A DNA stretch of 64,000 nucleotides, taken from contig JAALGY010000008.1 in NCBI GenBank assembly GCA_032358165.1, forward strand, positions 2,108,001 to 2,172,000. Direction: 5' to 3'. The first letter of the stretch is position 1. Every line of letters begins with the position of its first letter. Made by a program: the position numbers and the translations under genes. Origin of the DNA: Diplosphaera chodatii (lineage: Eukaryota; Chlorophyta; Trebouxiophyceae; Prasiolales; Stichococcaceae). This document shows, in pieces, positions 51,001-64,000 of the stretch. The notes under the pieces are model-generated. The model made no database searches and had not been told where the DNA came from. It saw only the letters and a list, made by a program, of their open reading frames with translations.

Positions 51001-54000
51001 GCCAATTGTGCTTACTATGCAGACCACATGCCAGAGGTTGAGAGTGTTCAATGCATCTCTCAAGGCTCTCGCTCGCCCTCAGGCCGTGGCCCATGACCCA
51101 CCCCGATCCGGGCGTGGACAGATGTTCTCAACGACAACACGACTACATTGTCCGCATGCAGGGTCTGGACGAGCTGGACTACATGCAGCCGGGCCTGCCA
51201 CTGCGCGAGCGGTTTGGGCGGCTCATGGAGACAGCTGGGCTGTCGGTGGCGATTGTGGCCGCCACAAACGTCGTTGCCTTCGGCCTGGGGGCCATCTCCG
51301 ACATCCCCGCCATCCACTGGTGAGCAGCAATCCTTCGTCAGCTTATAAAGGCAGCCAAGTTCGCTCGTTTGCTCGGATGTCCTGCCAGCCAACCGCTCCA
51401 AGAGACTGTCAACCTTACCGGTCGAAACCCTGCCATGCTCAGCTGCAACGGCAGCTTACCGCAGGGTAGACCGACGTCAGGTGCACTGCTGCTGGCATGG
51501 GCTGCACCTCTTCTCAGTACAACAGCGACGAACCCGCAGGTACTGTTATGCACGCCCTGCAGGTTCTCGATCTACGCAACCATCTGCGTCGCAACCAACT
51601 TCGTGGTGCTGACCACCTTCTTCCTGGCGGCCTTCGTGCTGAACGAGCGCCGCATGGCAGCCCGCCGCCTGGACTGCTGCTGCTGCATCGTGGCCGCGGC
51701 GGCCGAGGCCGAGCCCGCCGACGGCGCCTCAACTGACGGCAGCATCGACGTCGCAGGTGTGTGGGGGTGGACTCCTGTCACATTCCCCTGCGCACCCTGC
51801 TGCCAAAGGTGCTGGCCACCCACGCTGGCACACTGCTTTACTAGTCAGCAAAGCCAATGCGCAAGCTTTTGGGGCCGCCATCATTGCATCTGCTGTGCTT
51901 CTGCTGGTGGTAAATTCGATTGTACATGTAGCTACAGAAGCAGTTTGGTGCGCGGACACACCGCAGAACGTGAGTACAATGCAACGCGTGCGGCAGGTGA
52001 AGACAGCGTGGGCGCTGCAAAGCCACCCCAGCAGCAGGCGGCATTTGTGTCGGCTGCGGCGGCTGGAGCCGCGCCGTCCGTCATGGCGCAGCGTGCTGCG
52101 AAGGCACGCAATGGCTTCGTCCATCGGTTCATCACCAAATGGTGAGTGCATCACTTATCTTGGCTGCACCGGCCTAAAGTTTGACCCGTCAGAGCAGGCT
52201 GTCGGCCCACATCTGCATCGCTTCTATGAACACACGCTGTATTGGAGATGTATGACAGCACAAGAGAGTCAAAAGCCGACATCAGCAGCGGATTTTTGAG
52301 GTCAGTGCATTTGCATGTTCTACTTGAGGTTCAGCGGTTTGCATAGGGATGCGCCACACAGCCTTTGTGCGTCTGAATATGCCACACTGCGTGTGCATTG
52401 TGGACAGGTACACACCAGTGCTGCTGTCGTGGCCCGTCAAGATCGCCGTGCTGCTGCTGTTCTTCGGCTACTTAGCAGTCTCCATTGTTGGTGTGTGCTT
52501 CAGGATATATGCTCTAGGCCGACATTGTCATCTGCAACTTGCTACATCCTTCACTGCTTGCGTGCATGTCAATGTCAGGAGGTGCGGGTCGACATGCACC
52601 ACATGAATGTGTGCCAGCTGCTTGTCACAGTGGGACATGCTGGCCACGCCTCATGCCAATCAGGGGACTGTCTGCTTGTAGGGTTGACCAAGGTTGATCA
52701 GGGGCAGCCTATCGAGGATTTGTGCCCTGACGGCAGCTACGTCATTCCATTCCAGAAGCTCAATAAGGAGACCTTCGACAAACAGGTGAGCCTGCTGCAC
52801 CAGACCTAGATGGATTCCAGGAAATGTGCATGCACTTCGGTTGTGACTGGTGGCAACCTCATAGCAATCGAGCTTGCAGTTGGCAGCCATACTCATGCAG
52901 ACCTATGGGCTTGTTGTACCCACACATTTGCAGCAGCATCGACCTGTCAGAACGAGAGAGTGCCTGCTCAGTTGACAACAGGCAGTCAAAGTCTTCTTCG
53001 TTTGACGACCTGCACAGGCGGGCGACGACACTGCGCTCTACTTCCGCAACGTCGACCAGTCGGACCCGGCCATCCAGGCGGCGATGCTGCAAGCACTGAA
53101 CGCCACCATCCACACGCCCCATGTGAAAGCCACGCTGTCATCCTTCTCCGACAACTGGTGCGCAACGCCAATTCCTGTGACCATCCATCTGACTAAGCAG
53201 GACAGCGGACAAAACGCTGGAATGTCCTATGTAAACATGCATGCAACACTGGCCTGGCTTGTGTAGCTGATCGCCATGTGCAAACACGACGTGCCTCCTT
53301 GTGGGTGTCCTGCAGGCTGCTGTCATTTGTCCAGTGGGTCGAGGCGGAGCACCCTGAGGTGAACCTCACGCAGGACGGCTGCTTCAACCCCTACGTTGGC
53401 GCCGTTGAAGCGCCTCTCTCCGAGCTGTCCCAGCCGCAGCAGATCGGCGGCTGCATCCCACAGGTGCCCTTCCTCATCAGCATAGCATCAGTGCACTTAA
53501 CTTTTTTGGCACCCAGGCAGGCTGAGCTGCTCACTACGTGCCACAGCATTGCAGCCGCAGCAGGCCCATGAGCTGTATCCAATGTGGTGCACCTGGTAGT
53601 GTGATGCTTGGCCCTGACTGTCTGTGCACATCAGACCAACTGGCGGCTCTAATACCTGTTGAATCAGCGATCACAAAGAAGGTTGGCAGATGAGTAAGGT
53701 TGAGCAGCAGCAGTCTTCTAACCGTACATATAGTGGGGGACATTTGTTTGAATGGTGACACTGCTGCTGATCGGTTATTGAAAGGTCTGCAGGCACAGTT
53801 TTACCCCTTGCTGCGGGAGTGGCTGGCATCGTCTGCAGGGTCAGAGAACCGCAACAACATCATTCGTGCGGCCAATGGCACCATCATCACATCGCAGTTT
53901 GGCGCTGTGCACTCGCCACCCAACGATGAGGTGCACATGTGGTGGTTTTCAGCGAGCATGCACGATGCAGCAATGGAACACAACTGATATCCGCGAGAAG

Positions 54001-55657
54001 CACACGGCTTACTGCGCTGCCATAGGCTTCACATTGTGGCCCCACATAGCTGTTTCTGCACGGCAGCCAGATGCATAACAATAGTGCCACCACAGAGGCC
54101 CGTCAGCACATGGACACTCTGAAGCTTAAGAAAGTGTTCTGTGTACACAGGGCAAGTACACGGGGCAGGCATATCGGGCGCTGCGAGACACCCAGGAGCA
54201 CATCAACAGTGACATCTTCAACAGCACCAATGAAGACGACACCTCGGACGCCTTCCTGTACACCTCCGACTACATTTTTTGTAAGTGCCCCTGTTGATGT
54301 CATTGCATGCACGGCGGCGAACTTGTAGGAGATATGCTTGCAGCTGGCGTACAATAGCAGGACTGCATGTCACGGGTAGAGGCACTGCTGCAGGGGCGGG
54401 TGACTCACAGCTGCCGCGCGCCTTCCTCGACTTCGCCATCTACGCCATCGTGGGCGTTGGCGCTGTGCTACTGGTGCAACTTTATGCCCACCTGCACTGC
54501 AAGCGCCTACTTGGCTACTTGGCTGCTGGTGCATGCCCTGTTTATATCACCATTGTGGTGACCAATCTGTGGCCGTGCTTGGCATGCGGTTCCGGACTGG
54601 CAGTCGTCAGCTGCATCCCTGGTGCGCAGTGCGGGGTCTCAGGTGTTCATTGCATTTCGCAGGTGCTCCTGGTGCACCCCGTGACTACGCTGCTCATGAT
54701 GGGCACCGTGGCGGCCGTCATCGTGTTCCTGGTTGGCGGCGAGCTGTGGATCCTGGGCCTTCGCTTCAATGAGTGAGCTGAACTCCTCTGCCTGGTTTCC
54801 CGAGCGTTGAACAGGATTCCCAAACCTCTTAACGGGGGCTGCAGCACGATGGATCATGACATTGGTGCTGTGCGCCCTGTGCAGCGTGTCCGTCGTGAAC
54901 GCCATCCTGGCGACAGGCCTGGCAGTGGACTACTCGGTCTACATCGCAGGTGACAAACCATGCACGACGATGCTTGCTGCCTGTGCATGTTGTGCACCGA
55001 CTCTCACACAGAAAAAGGTCACATCAACAGCACACACAGCTCATTCATCAACTGTGACGTGTGCAAGCGGTGACACCAATCATGCATCTTTGGCATATCG
55101 TCACAGCACATCTCAAGTCGAATGGCATGTGACCTGCAGTGAAGTTCAGCATGACACCGGGACCCAGCCGCAACGCCCGGGTGGCGGCCGCCATGTCACA
55201 CACCGGCGCTGCTGTGGCCATCGGCGGCGTGACTGCACTGCTGGGCACGCTGCCGCTGGCCGGGGCGAGCTCAACGGTGAGCACAGCCCAGCTCTGGGTA
55301 GACTTGATGCTGACCAGCGTAGTTGCACAGTGCGAAGTGTCTGCATGCTGTGCATCATGAGTGACTGCTGTGTTCGATTATATTGCACGTGCTCCTGTTG
55401 CTGATGGCCTGGTCTTGTTCTGGCAGATTCTCCGCACCTTTTTCGCGCTGATCTTCGGCACCATCCTGTTCTCGCTGCTGGCCGGCCTCGTATGGCTGCC
55501 GGTGGCGCTGTCATTAATAGGGCCGGCGTACATCTCATCAGCGGCGGGCCCAGCCGCCTTGGACCTGCCGGTGGCAGCGGGAACCATCCAGCCAGGGAGC
55601 AGCAACATCGGCGTCGCCCCTGGCAAGTCTGAGGCAGCTGCAGGCAGCAGCAGCTAG
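48017..55657 (+). CDS. Patched/RND-family membrane permease
   Basis: 22 exons, all GT-AG and in frame, 994 aa: 48017-48222, 48850-48928, 49089-49288, 49491-49622, 49790-49933, 50079-50258, 50449-50572, 50847-50903, 51162-51319, 51563-51756, 51997-52141, 52408-52490, 52682-52785, 53018-53157, 53316-53463, 53793-53930, 54151-54280, 54394-54473, 54663-54772, 54885-54949, 55140-55276, 55427-55657. Two halves each have one TM, a large lumenal loop and a five-TM block, as in Patched, NPC1 and bacterial RND pumps. The first block (about 290-450) matches the sterol-sensing region. Both ion-relay motifs are present: G363-IGL-D367 (TM4) and G862-LAV-D866 (TM10). Proton- or cation-driven lipid or sterol transport is inferred. 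A C/A-rich loop (LDCCCCIVAAAAEAE) splits the halves. Green algae lack canonical Hedgehog signalling, so a signalling role is unlikely. Confidence 0.9.
50577..50592 (+). repeat. Telomere-like CCCTAAA pair in an intron
   Basis: AAACCCTAAACCCTAA, just over two units of the plant/green-algal telomere repeat, immediately after the donor of intron 7 of the Patched-like gene. Confidence 0.7.
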
Positions 55658-56360
55658 AGGCAAGAGGCAGCATATCACGACTACGTGGCCAGGCCAATAG
55701 AAACAGCAGCCGCGCCTCCGCTGGCCCCTTCACATGGTGCAGGTGTGGCATGGCAACATGTTGACGGCTGCAAGTGCGGTCTGGGCTGGCATCTGCTCGC
55801 CAGGGCAAACGAGGACAGGCACAGCTGAAGCCGCATCTTGAAGTAATTCTGCTGCCGAAGCTCATGCGCTGTTGTAAGCTGCACAACTGCCCTGGTTTAT
55901 CTGTACACTACCTGTTTGGTTGTCACCGAACTGCAAATATTATATGTGATTGCATGCAAACAGCCCTTCAGTTTGCCTCTTGTTTCGTGGGACGACTTCA
56001 ACGGTGAAACGAATCACCTACGGAACACTTGCACACGTGTGTGCATGTTGCCACGTCCCACCGCAGCATCCAAGCATGACATACCACTGGCCCGCACAAC
56101 ACATGCGTCGCAGTATTGCAGCACACCAACTCCACAGATCGACACCAATATACAGCATGAGGGTCTGGTCCCCGTCATCTGCATTGCCAGTGCTGCGAGG
56201 CACGGAGCACAGAGGATAATCCTCCCCCAAACTGCTCGGGTAGCTGGAAAACACTTACAACTACTGTACATCTGAGGTAGGCGTGCTGAACGCCCGCCTG
56301 CACACCCCCCAAAGTGTTAAGCTCGGCACACACTCACAGCGACCAGTGCGCTTGGTACAG
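55658..56360. other. Convergent 3' intergenic region
   Basis: 0.7 kb between the Patched-like stop and the stop of the coiled-coil gene on the other strand. It is relatively AT-rich and should hold both 3' UTRs. No exon or RNA gene was supported. Confidence 0.4.
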
Positions 56361-58809
56361 CTATCTGTGGGCCGTTCCCCCCGTCTTTGTCTGCCTCCAT
56401 GACTGCGGCCTCTCATCCCGCAAACCATGAATCCCTTGCTGCCACTGAGACTGTGTGCTTGCCTCATGGGCCCCATACTGCCAGCCGGGTCCAGAGTGCT
56501 GCTGGCGCGTCTGCAGGGACAGAGGCGGTGCATGCTCAAGACAGGGGCCACCAAGGCAAGTAATTGCCTTGCATTGAGCGCAAAGGCTGCTGCGATGTGC
56601 GCCTGCGCCGGCGGTGCCGTGCTGACACCCGTGCAGTCAGCTGGCGGGTGGTGCCCGCTGGACGCATGGGTGCGAGGCAATGCGCCCATAGCGTGCACAG
56701 GCGCCGCACCTCGGATCTGGTTCGCTCCCCTGCTGCCACGGCCTGCTCGAGGTGGGCCAGGTGGCGCCGCCCCAGCTCCAGCGCCGCCCTCGCCTCGGCC
56801 GCAGCCGCCTCCGCAGCCAGCAGCAGGCTGGGGCTCACCACCGCGGCCGCGACCTGCAGCAAGGGGCAAAGGGGGCTTGTCCACCGAGAGCCTGATGGGG
56901 ACAGCATTTAATCAGTGATCACTGGATGCCTGTGCGTGCACTCAACAGCAAGTGCCGTCCCCTTGGCAGGCTGCAGCAGATCATAACACAGCCTTCACGT
57001 AGAGCCTCCCCTCTATTGCCAACAACCCTCATGCAGCAGCCTGCGGGGTGTGCTGCACCAGCACCTGCTGCTCCAGGGTGTGCAGGGCGCGCTCGGCAGC
57101 TGCCACGGTGCGGCGGGCCCGCCCCAGCCGTACCCTGTCGTCCACCACCTGCGTCTGCCGAGCCGCTTCCCGCTTCCGCGCAGCCGCCTGCAGCCCACGC
57201 CCGACACGCTCGTGTTTGATGAGTGCAATTGTTGGTCACATCGCCATGTGTTTTCATGATGATGCCAGCGAGCAGCTGCCTTGGCAGCTCACTCAACGGC
57301 TTCCGAGCGCAGTCGAGGCGTTCCCGTCGAAACTGCAGTCCCGCTGCCCAACCACTACTGTGCGCGATGCATTCAGGGAATGCGCCCACCTGATGCTGCG
57401 CCCGCTGGGCCGCCCAGGCCGCCATGACCGCCTCGTCGCAGGCGGCCTGCTTCTTCGAGTAGTATTGGCTGGGCCTGCACCAGGGGGCCCGGACAACGCT
57501 GTGGCACGGCATGGGCCCATGATGGTTTTGCAGCTACGGACCCTGCTATGCGCTTGGCTGAGTCAGTCATGACAGCGGCCCAATGGCCGTAGTTGCTCAT
57601 ATCGGTGGGAGCCTGTCGACTGCAAGCCAGCACTGTGGTGGTGGTGCGAGTGCGCAGAGTGCACTTACTGGTCTTTGCTGTGGTGGCTGGATGCGATGCC
57701 GGCTGCGAGCTTCCGCTCCGGCTCAATCGCGCAGTACATGGCACACAGCGCCGTCGGGAACAGGCCCTGCAGCAGCATGCTCACAGCGTCTTTGTGCAGG
57801 TGCTCCAAGCATACACGCCGGGCGTCTGGCACAATCAGGCATGCCCAGGCGCAGGGGTGCCCACACTCAGCTATGGGTGTCAGCAGCACTGATAGCTGCA
57901 GAAGGTCCTGAGATGTTCTACCTGCAGCTCGGTTCCCAGCGCGGCGATGGCGATGGAGTCCCACGCCTTGGAGCTGCGGTTCATGCTGGCGCTGCCCAGC
58001 GGCACCCGCGGGTTGCGCGCGGTCCACTGCGCGCGTCAGGGTTCAGGCGTCAATTACCGTGCTGTAGCTCACTATGAGCACGTACGCCCGCGCTGGCGGC
58101 AGACCGTGGCAATCCCCCGCACACCGCAGCGCTGCTGGACACGTGGCTACGGATTCACATTGCATGTCACCAGTGCGCCCAGGTTGGCTGCTCCCATCAC
58201 GACTGGACCAGAAGGATACCAACCCAAGCTCACCAACCCCCCCGGCAGCATGCCGCACCTGCTGCACCAGGTCCAGCAGCACCGCCTCCTGCACAATGTA
58301 CTGCCGCGCGAGCGACCTGAGCTCCAGCCCCGTGCGCAGCGACATCCTGTGCATCGGAGTAGGTCACCACCGCTCAGTGCGTCCTACCCTGAGACGGGCC
58401 TGGTGCGCCGCTGCAGGGACGCAGACTGCCATGCCCGCAGCCTGCCGTCGTGCAGGTGGTTGTCAGCTGACAGGGCCGGCAATGGGGGCGTGTCAACAGT
58501 GGGTTTGTGCCACCAGAGCACTGGTAGGTTGTGCCACCAGAGCACTGGTAGATTGTGTTACCAGAGCAATCACCCGCTCTGGTGGTACGCGTGGTACGCG
58601 TGCAGCTGCCAGCGCTGCAGGCGGCCCGGCACCGCTGCTGCAGCATCGTGGGGGGAGCGCTGCGGCCGCGGCGGGGGCGACAGGTGCCGCCGCCGTCGTC
58701 TGGACGGCGCTGCGCTGTGCTGCGAGGCTGCAGCGGCGGTCGTGGGGAGCCCGCTGCCAATGCCGCTGCCGGTGGCATGGCCTGTCAGACCGCCGCGCCA
58801 CCATGGCAT
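56361..58809 (-). CDS. Coiled-coil protein of unknown family
   Basis: Eight exons join in frame: 58809-58574, 58346-58259, 58026-57922, 57766-57669, 57474-57390, 57187-57065, 56853-56710, 56510-56361; 342 aa. The family was not recognised. The N-terminal 60 residues are Arg/Pro/Ser/Ala-rich and could be a transit peptide or a disordered tail. Then comes a helical middle: LRTGLELRSLARQYIVQEAV, MNRSSKAWDSIAIAALGTEL, FPTALCAMYCAIEPERKLAA and YYSKKQAACDEAVMAAWAAQ. After it, two long Ala/Arg/Glu coiled coils follow: RVRLGRARRTVAAAERALHT and AAAAEARAALELGRRHLAHL. The layout resembles BAR-like helical proteins, but this is only a suggestion. The start codon is the least certain point. The product ends TKTGGTAHR. 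Head-to-head with eL33 and convergent with the Patched-like gene. Confidence 0.6.
58505..58571. repeat. Three tandem 24-bp repeats in intron 1 of the coiled-coil gene
   Basis: Two near-identical 24-bp units (58505-58528, 58529-58552; one difference) and a diverged partial third (58553-58571). They end two bases from the 5' splice site of intron 1 on the minus strand. Confidence 0.85.
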
Positions 58810-59223
58810 GGTGCTGCCACAGCACGCCAGCTATGCCGCTGCGACTGCTGGCAACATGATGAGCACTAGTGATGTGGTCGTCTGGGTCGTGTGGTGGTTC
58901 GCCTCAGGGCTATAAGTGACGGTCCATCTTCAAACTCCGGAGCAGTATCGAGTGCCGGCGTCGAGGAGCGGGAGCAAGCGTGCGACAATATAGGCGGGCC
59001 TGTGGATGCTCAAACGGATGAGTTCGCTTCGCTGCGGAGGCCTGGCTGCACATCCCTAATGCATGCGATCTTGGCAAAAAAATCCAGCTGGTCCGTTCCC
59101 GCCAAATGTTTGGTACCGCGCCTTCCAGCAGCCCTTGCTTCCAGAGCCAAGTCTGGCCGGCGCAGCCCGGGCCTGCCTTTCTGGAGCGGCCGGGCCTTCG
59201 TCAGCGTCAGCAAGGCGGGCGCC
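58810..59223. promoter_or_regulatory. Putative bidirectional promoter (coiled-coil gene / eL33)
   Basis: 414 bp between divergent ATGs. It has a poly-A run (AAAAAAA near 59077). No motif could be named with confidence. The role is inferred from position. Confidence 0.4.
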
Positions 59224-60841
59224 ATGGGTGGCGACAACCTCAGGTGCGTCTGAGGCGCGGGCCACAGGGTTTCAGCAGGTCAGGCAGCCAGTGGCCGCCT
59301 CATACCTGCGAGGATGTCTGCAGGGCTTTTGAAGGCCTCGCTTGCCGCTTGGCCCTGGTCTGTCAGCTTCAACACAATCAGCGGTCGTGCTCAGCACGGA
59401 CACGCAAGCTGTGCTGCGCGGCAGCCTGTTGCCTGCTGCAGGGCCTGGTGCAATTCGGTGCCCACTGCTGGGGCCCCTGCTATTCGCGGATGTTTAGACT
59501 GGCTGCCACATAGCCGCAAGCCGGCACGGCTGATTGAGAGTCCGCAGACAGCTGTCAAATGCACGGCAGCTCCGTTTGCGTTATGCGCCGTCACTGACAG
59601 CGCCATGCTGCATGCCTGCAGGCTGTACGTGTCGGGCGCGATCCTGGGCTACAAGAGGTGAGTCAGTCTTGCTGGATGTTGCTGCAGTCGTGCTGTACGT
59701 GCCCAGCTGCATACGTTACCCCGGCAAGCACCGGTCATGGCAGCACTTGGTGGAAGCGCTGCTCTGGAGAATGGGCTCCATAATGACGGCGGCAGCAGCA
59801 GCAGCACGTGCAGCTGGCAGCGGCAGCATGGCGCAGGGGCAGCAGGAGGCGTGCAGCTGCTGCAAGCTGACAGAGCATGCGCTGCATCTCAGCCGGCCGT
59901 CGAGCTCATGGCATGGAGGCCGCAGCTTATGGCTGGGCGCGATCGCTGCCCAAAGTTGCCCCTCGAGGCGGCCGGCCCCCAGTGTGTTCGTGCTCATCAG
60001 TCGGGCGGCCTGTCAGACGGGTTGAGCGCAAGCCGTGCAGTTTTTCCCCAGCAGCCAGCCCCGAGCCAGTCCCCAGCTTGCCGCAGCCGCAGCCACACGC
60101 AGCCAGCTGCGGCTCAGGCCCGCTTTAGATGGCAGCGCTGCAAAATGCTGCACATCCAGCAGCCTCGGAGCCTGCTGGTCGTGACTTGCGGCTGCGCTGC
60201 GCTGTGCAGGGGCCTGCGCAACCAGTACGAGCACACGTCGCTGATCAAGATCAACGGGGTGGAGTCGAAGGCGGAGACGGACTTCTACCTGGGCAAGCGC
60301 CTGGCGTACATCTACAAGGCGAAGACCGAGCGCAAGGGCTCCAAGTACCGCGTCGTGTGGGGCAAGGTGGGGTTGAGGCCGCTGCCTGCCAGCTGCAACA
60401 AGACGCGGAGTTGGTGCAGGCACACGCGCACCTGCTGGCAAACACACACTGCCATCATCATCTCACCAGTCTTCCCAGGCATCAGATCGCAGCGCACCAC
60501 CAGTGCGCCCTGATGAGCTCAGCCCGCATCGGCACGGCATGAGCGTGGGGCTGCTGCCGGTGCGCAGGTCATGCGGGCGCACGGCAACGTGGGCGTGGTG
60601 CGCGCCAAGTTCCGCAAGAACCTGCCGCCCTCGTCCATGGTGCGCCCCACTGATTATGCACCTGGGCCGCAGTGCCGGGGCTGTTTGACGGCGCTGCCCA
60701 CATGCCTGTTGCCAGCTGATGAGCGTGGGCGCGGTGCATCAGCCTTGCAACCTCCGGGACCTGTGGCGACGCTGCTGCTTATGCATATGCATGCTGCAGG
60801 GTGGCCGCGTGCGTGTGATGCTGTACCCCAGCCGCGTGTAG
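59224..60841 (+). CDS. RPL35A: 60S ribosomal protein eL33 (L35Ae)
   Basis: Five exons: 59224-59243, 59622-59657, 60210-60366, 60568-60639, 60800-60841. They give 108 aa, the usual family length, with every junction in frame. Product: cytosolic large-subunit ribosomal protein eL33. Diagnostic stretches are [20 protein letters not shown] (exons 2-3), [40 protein letters not shown] and [20 protein letters not shown] at the end. The first coding exon is only 20 nt (MGGDNL plus two bases), and the second is 36 nt. Tiny first exons are common in algal ribosomal protein genes. This is expected to be among the most highly expressed genes in the window. Confidence 0.95.
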
Positions 60842-61303
60842 GGCTGCGGCTGCAAGCTGCCGCCTTATGTGGAGGGTGTGGACGTGATGGGTGCCGGCTC
60901 AGTCGCGCCCGACAGTGCGTTGGGCAGACAAGCTGGCGGGAGGAAAGCCGCTCATGCCAGATCTGATCATGCACAGCTGATTGCAAACTGATCTGTAACT
61001 CGAGCGGCCCATGACTGTACCACATCCGCTCTACATCCTTGGAGCTCACTGTTGTCCCGAGATATTCAAACACTGATCTTCAGCACATCAACACTGGGAC
61101 TTCCTGTTCCCTCATCTCCGAAACGCACTCCAACAGTCAGCGTCACTCCCATGAAGAATACCAGCAATCATACAGCATGAGCTGTATGCTACAGATCTGC
61201 TCGGGACAAGCAACAGCATGAGCCAGCCAGCCAGGCAGCCAGCCAACAGCAGCCCCAAGGTTGCCTGTCCACCTGTCGTTTACATCTCCCAGTCAAATTG
61301 AGA
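60842..61303. other. Convergent 3' region of eL33 and glutathione reductase
   Basis: 462 bp between two stop codons facing each other. It contains an AGCC-type short tandem repeat near 61218-61245. No other feature was seen. Confidence 0.4.

Positions 61304-64000
<2,697 letters not shown>

Overview
The window is nuclear DNA of a green alga, most likely a trebouxiophyte (Chlorella/Coccomyxa-like). This rests on moderately high GC, dense short introns (mostly 100-350 nt) with CAG|GT donors and (T/C)GCAG acceptors, single-gene transcription units on both strands, and plant-type proteins (glutathione reductase, eL33, DPM1, GT47 exostosin, BAP31-like). Genes were rebuilt exon by exon. For most of them every junction keeps the reading frame and the family motifs are continuous across junctions. 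Genus was not determined.

Layout. 1-18.3 kb (+): four tandem paralogues of a multi-pass acyltransferase-3 (NRF-6/OafA-type) protein. Copy 1 (354-3679) is a pseudogene. Copy 2 (4541-8221) is intact but has a frameshifted tail. Copy 3 (9923-13584) is intact. Copy 4 (15162-18298) is the most diverged and has one extra intron. 18.6-20.2 kb (-): BAP31/BAP29-like ER protein, divergent from an RWD+RING-H2 E3 ligase of RNF25 type (20780-22630, +). 24.0-27.9 kb (-): secreted protein with a Cys-rich head and SdrD-B-like repeats carried on phase-0 exons. 30.1-36.6 kb (-): a tandem pair of unrecognised genes joining a U1/matrin-type zinc finger to membrane segments. 37.6-44.5 kb (-): 23-exon GT47 exostosin with two EGF-like modules. 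45.4-47.4 kb (-): dolichol-phosphate mannosyltransferase DPM1. 48.0-55.7 kb (+): 22-exon Patched/RND permease of about 994 aa. 56.4-58.8 kb (-): coiled-coil protein of unknown family. 59.2-60.8 kb (+): ribosomal protein eL33 (RPL35A). 61.3-64.0 kb (-): glutathione reductase, with its 5' part outside the window.

No operons, CRISPR arrays, rRNA/tRNA genes or recognisable transposons were seen. Three head-to-head pairs (BAP31/RNF25-like, DPM1/Patched, coiled-coil/eL33) are separated by 0.4-0.6 kb and probably share bidirectional promoters. Several products act on surface or secreted material (acyltransferases, GT47, DPM1, an adhesin-like protein), but any functional link between them is inference.

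The most unusual content is the zinc-finger/membrane gene pair, the bacterial-looking SdrD-B exons, the decay series visible in the acyltransferase array, and several GC-AG introns, including donor sites that differ between paralogues.
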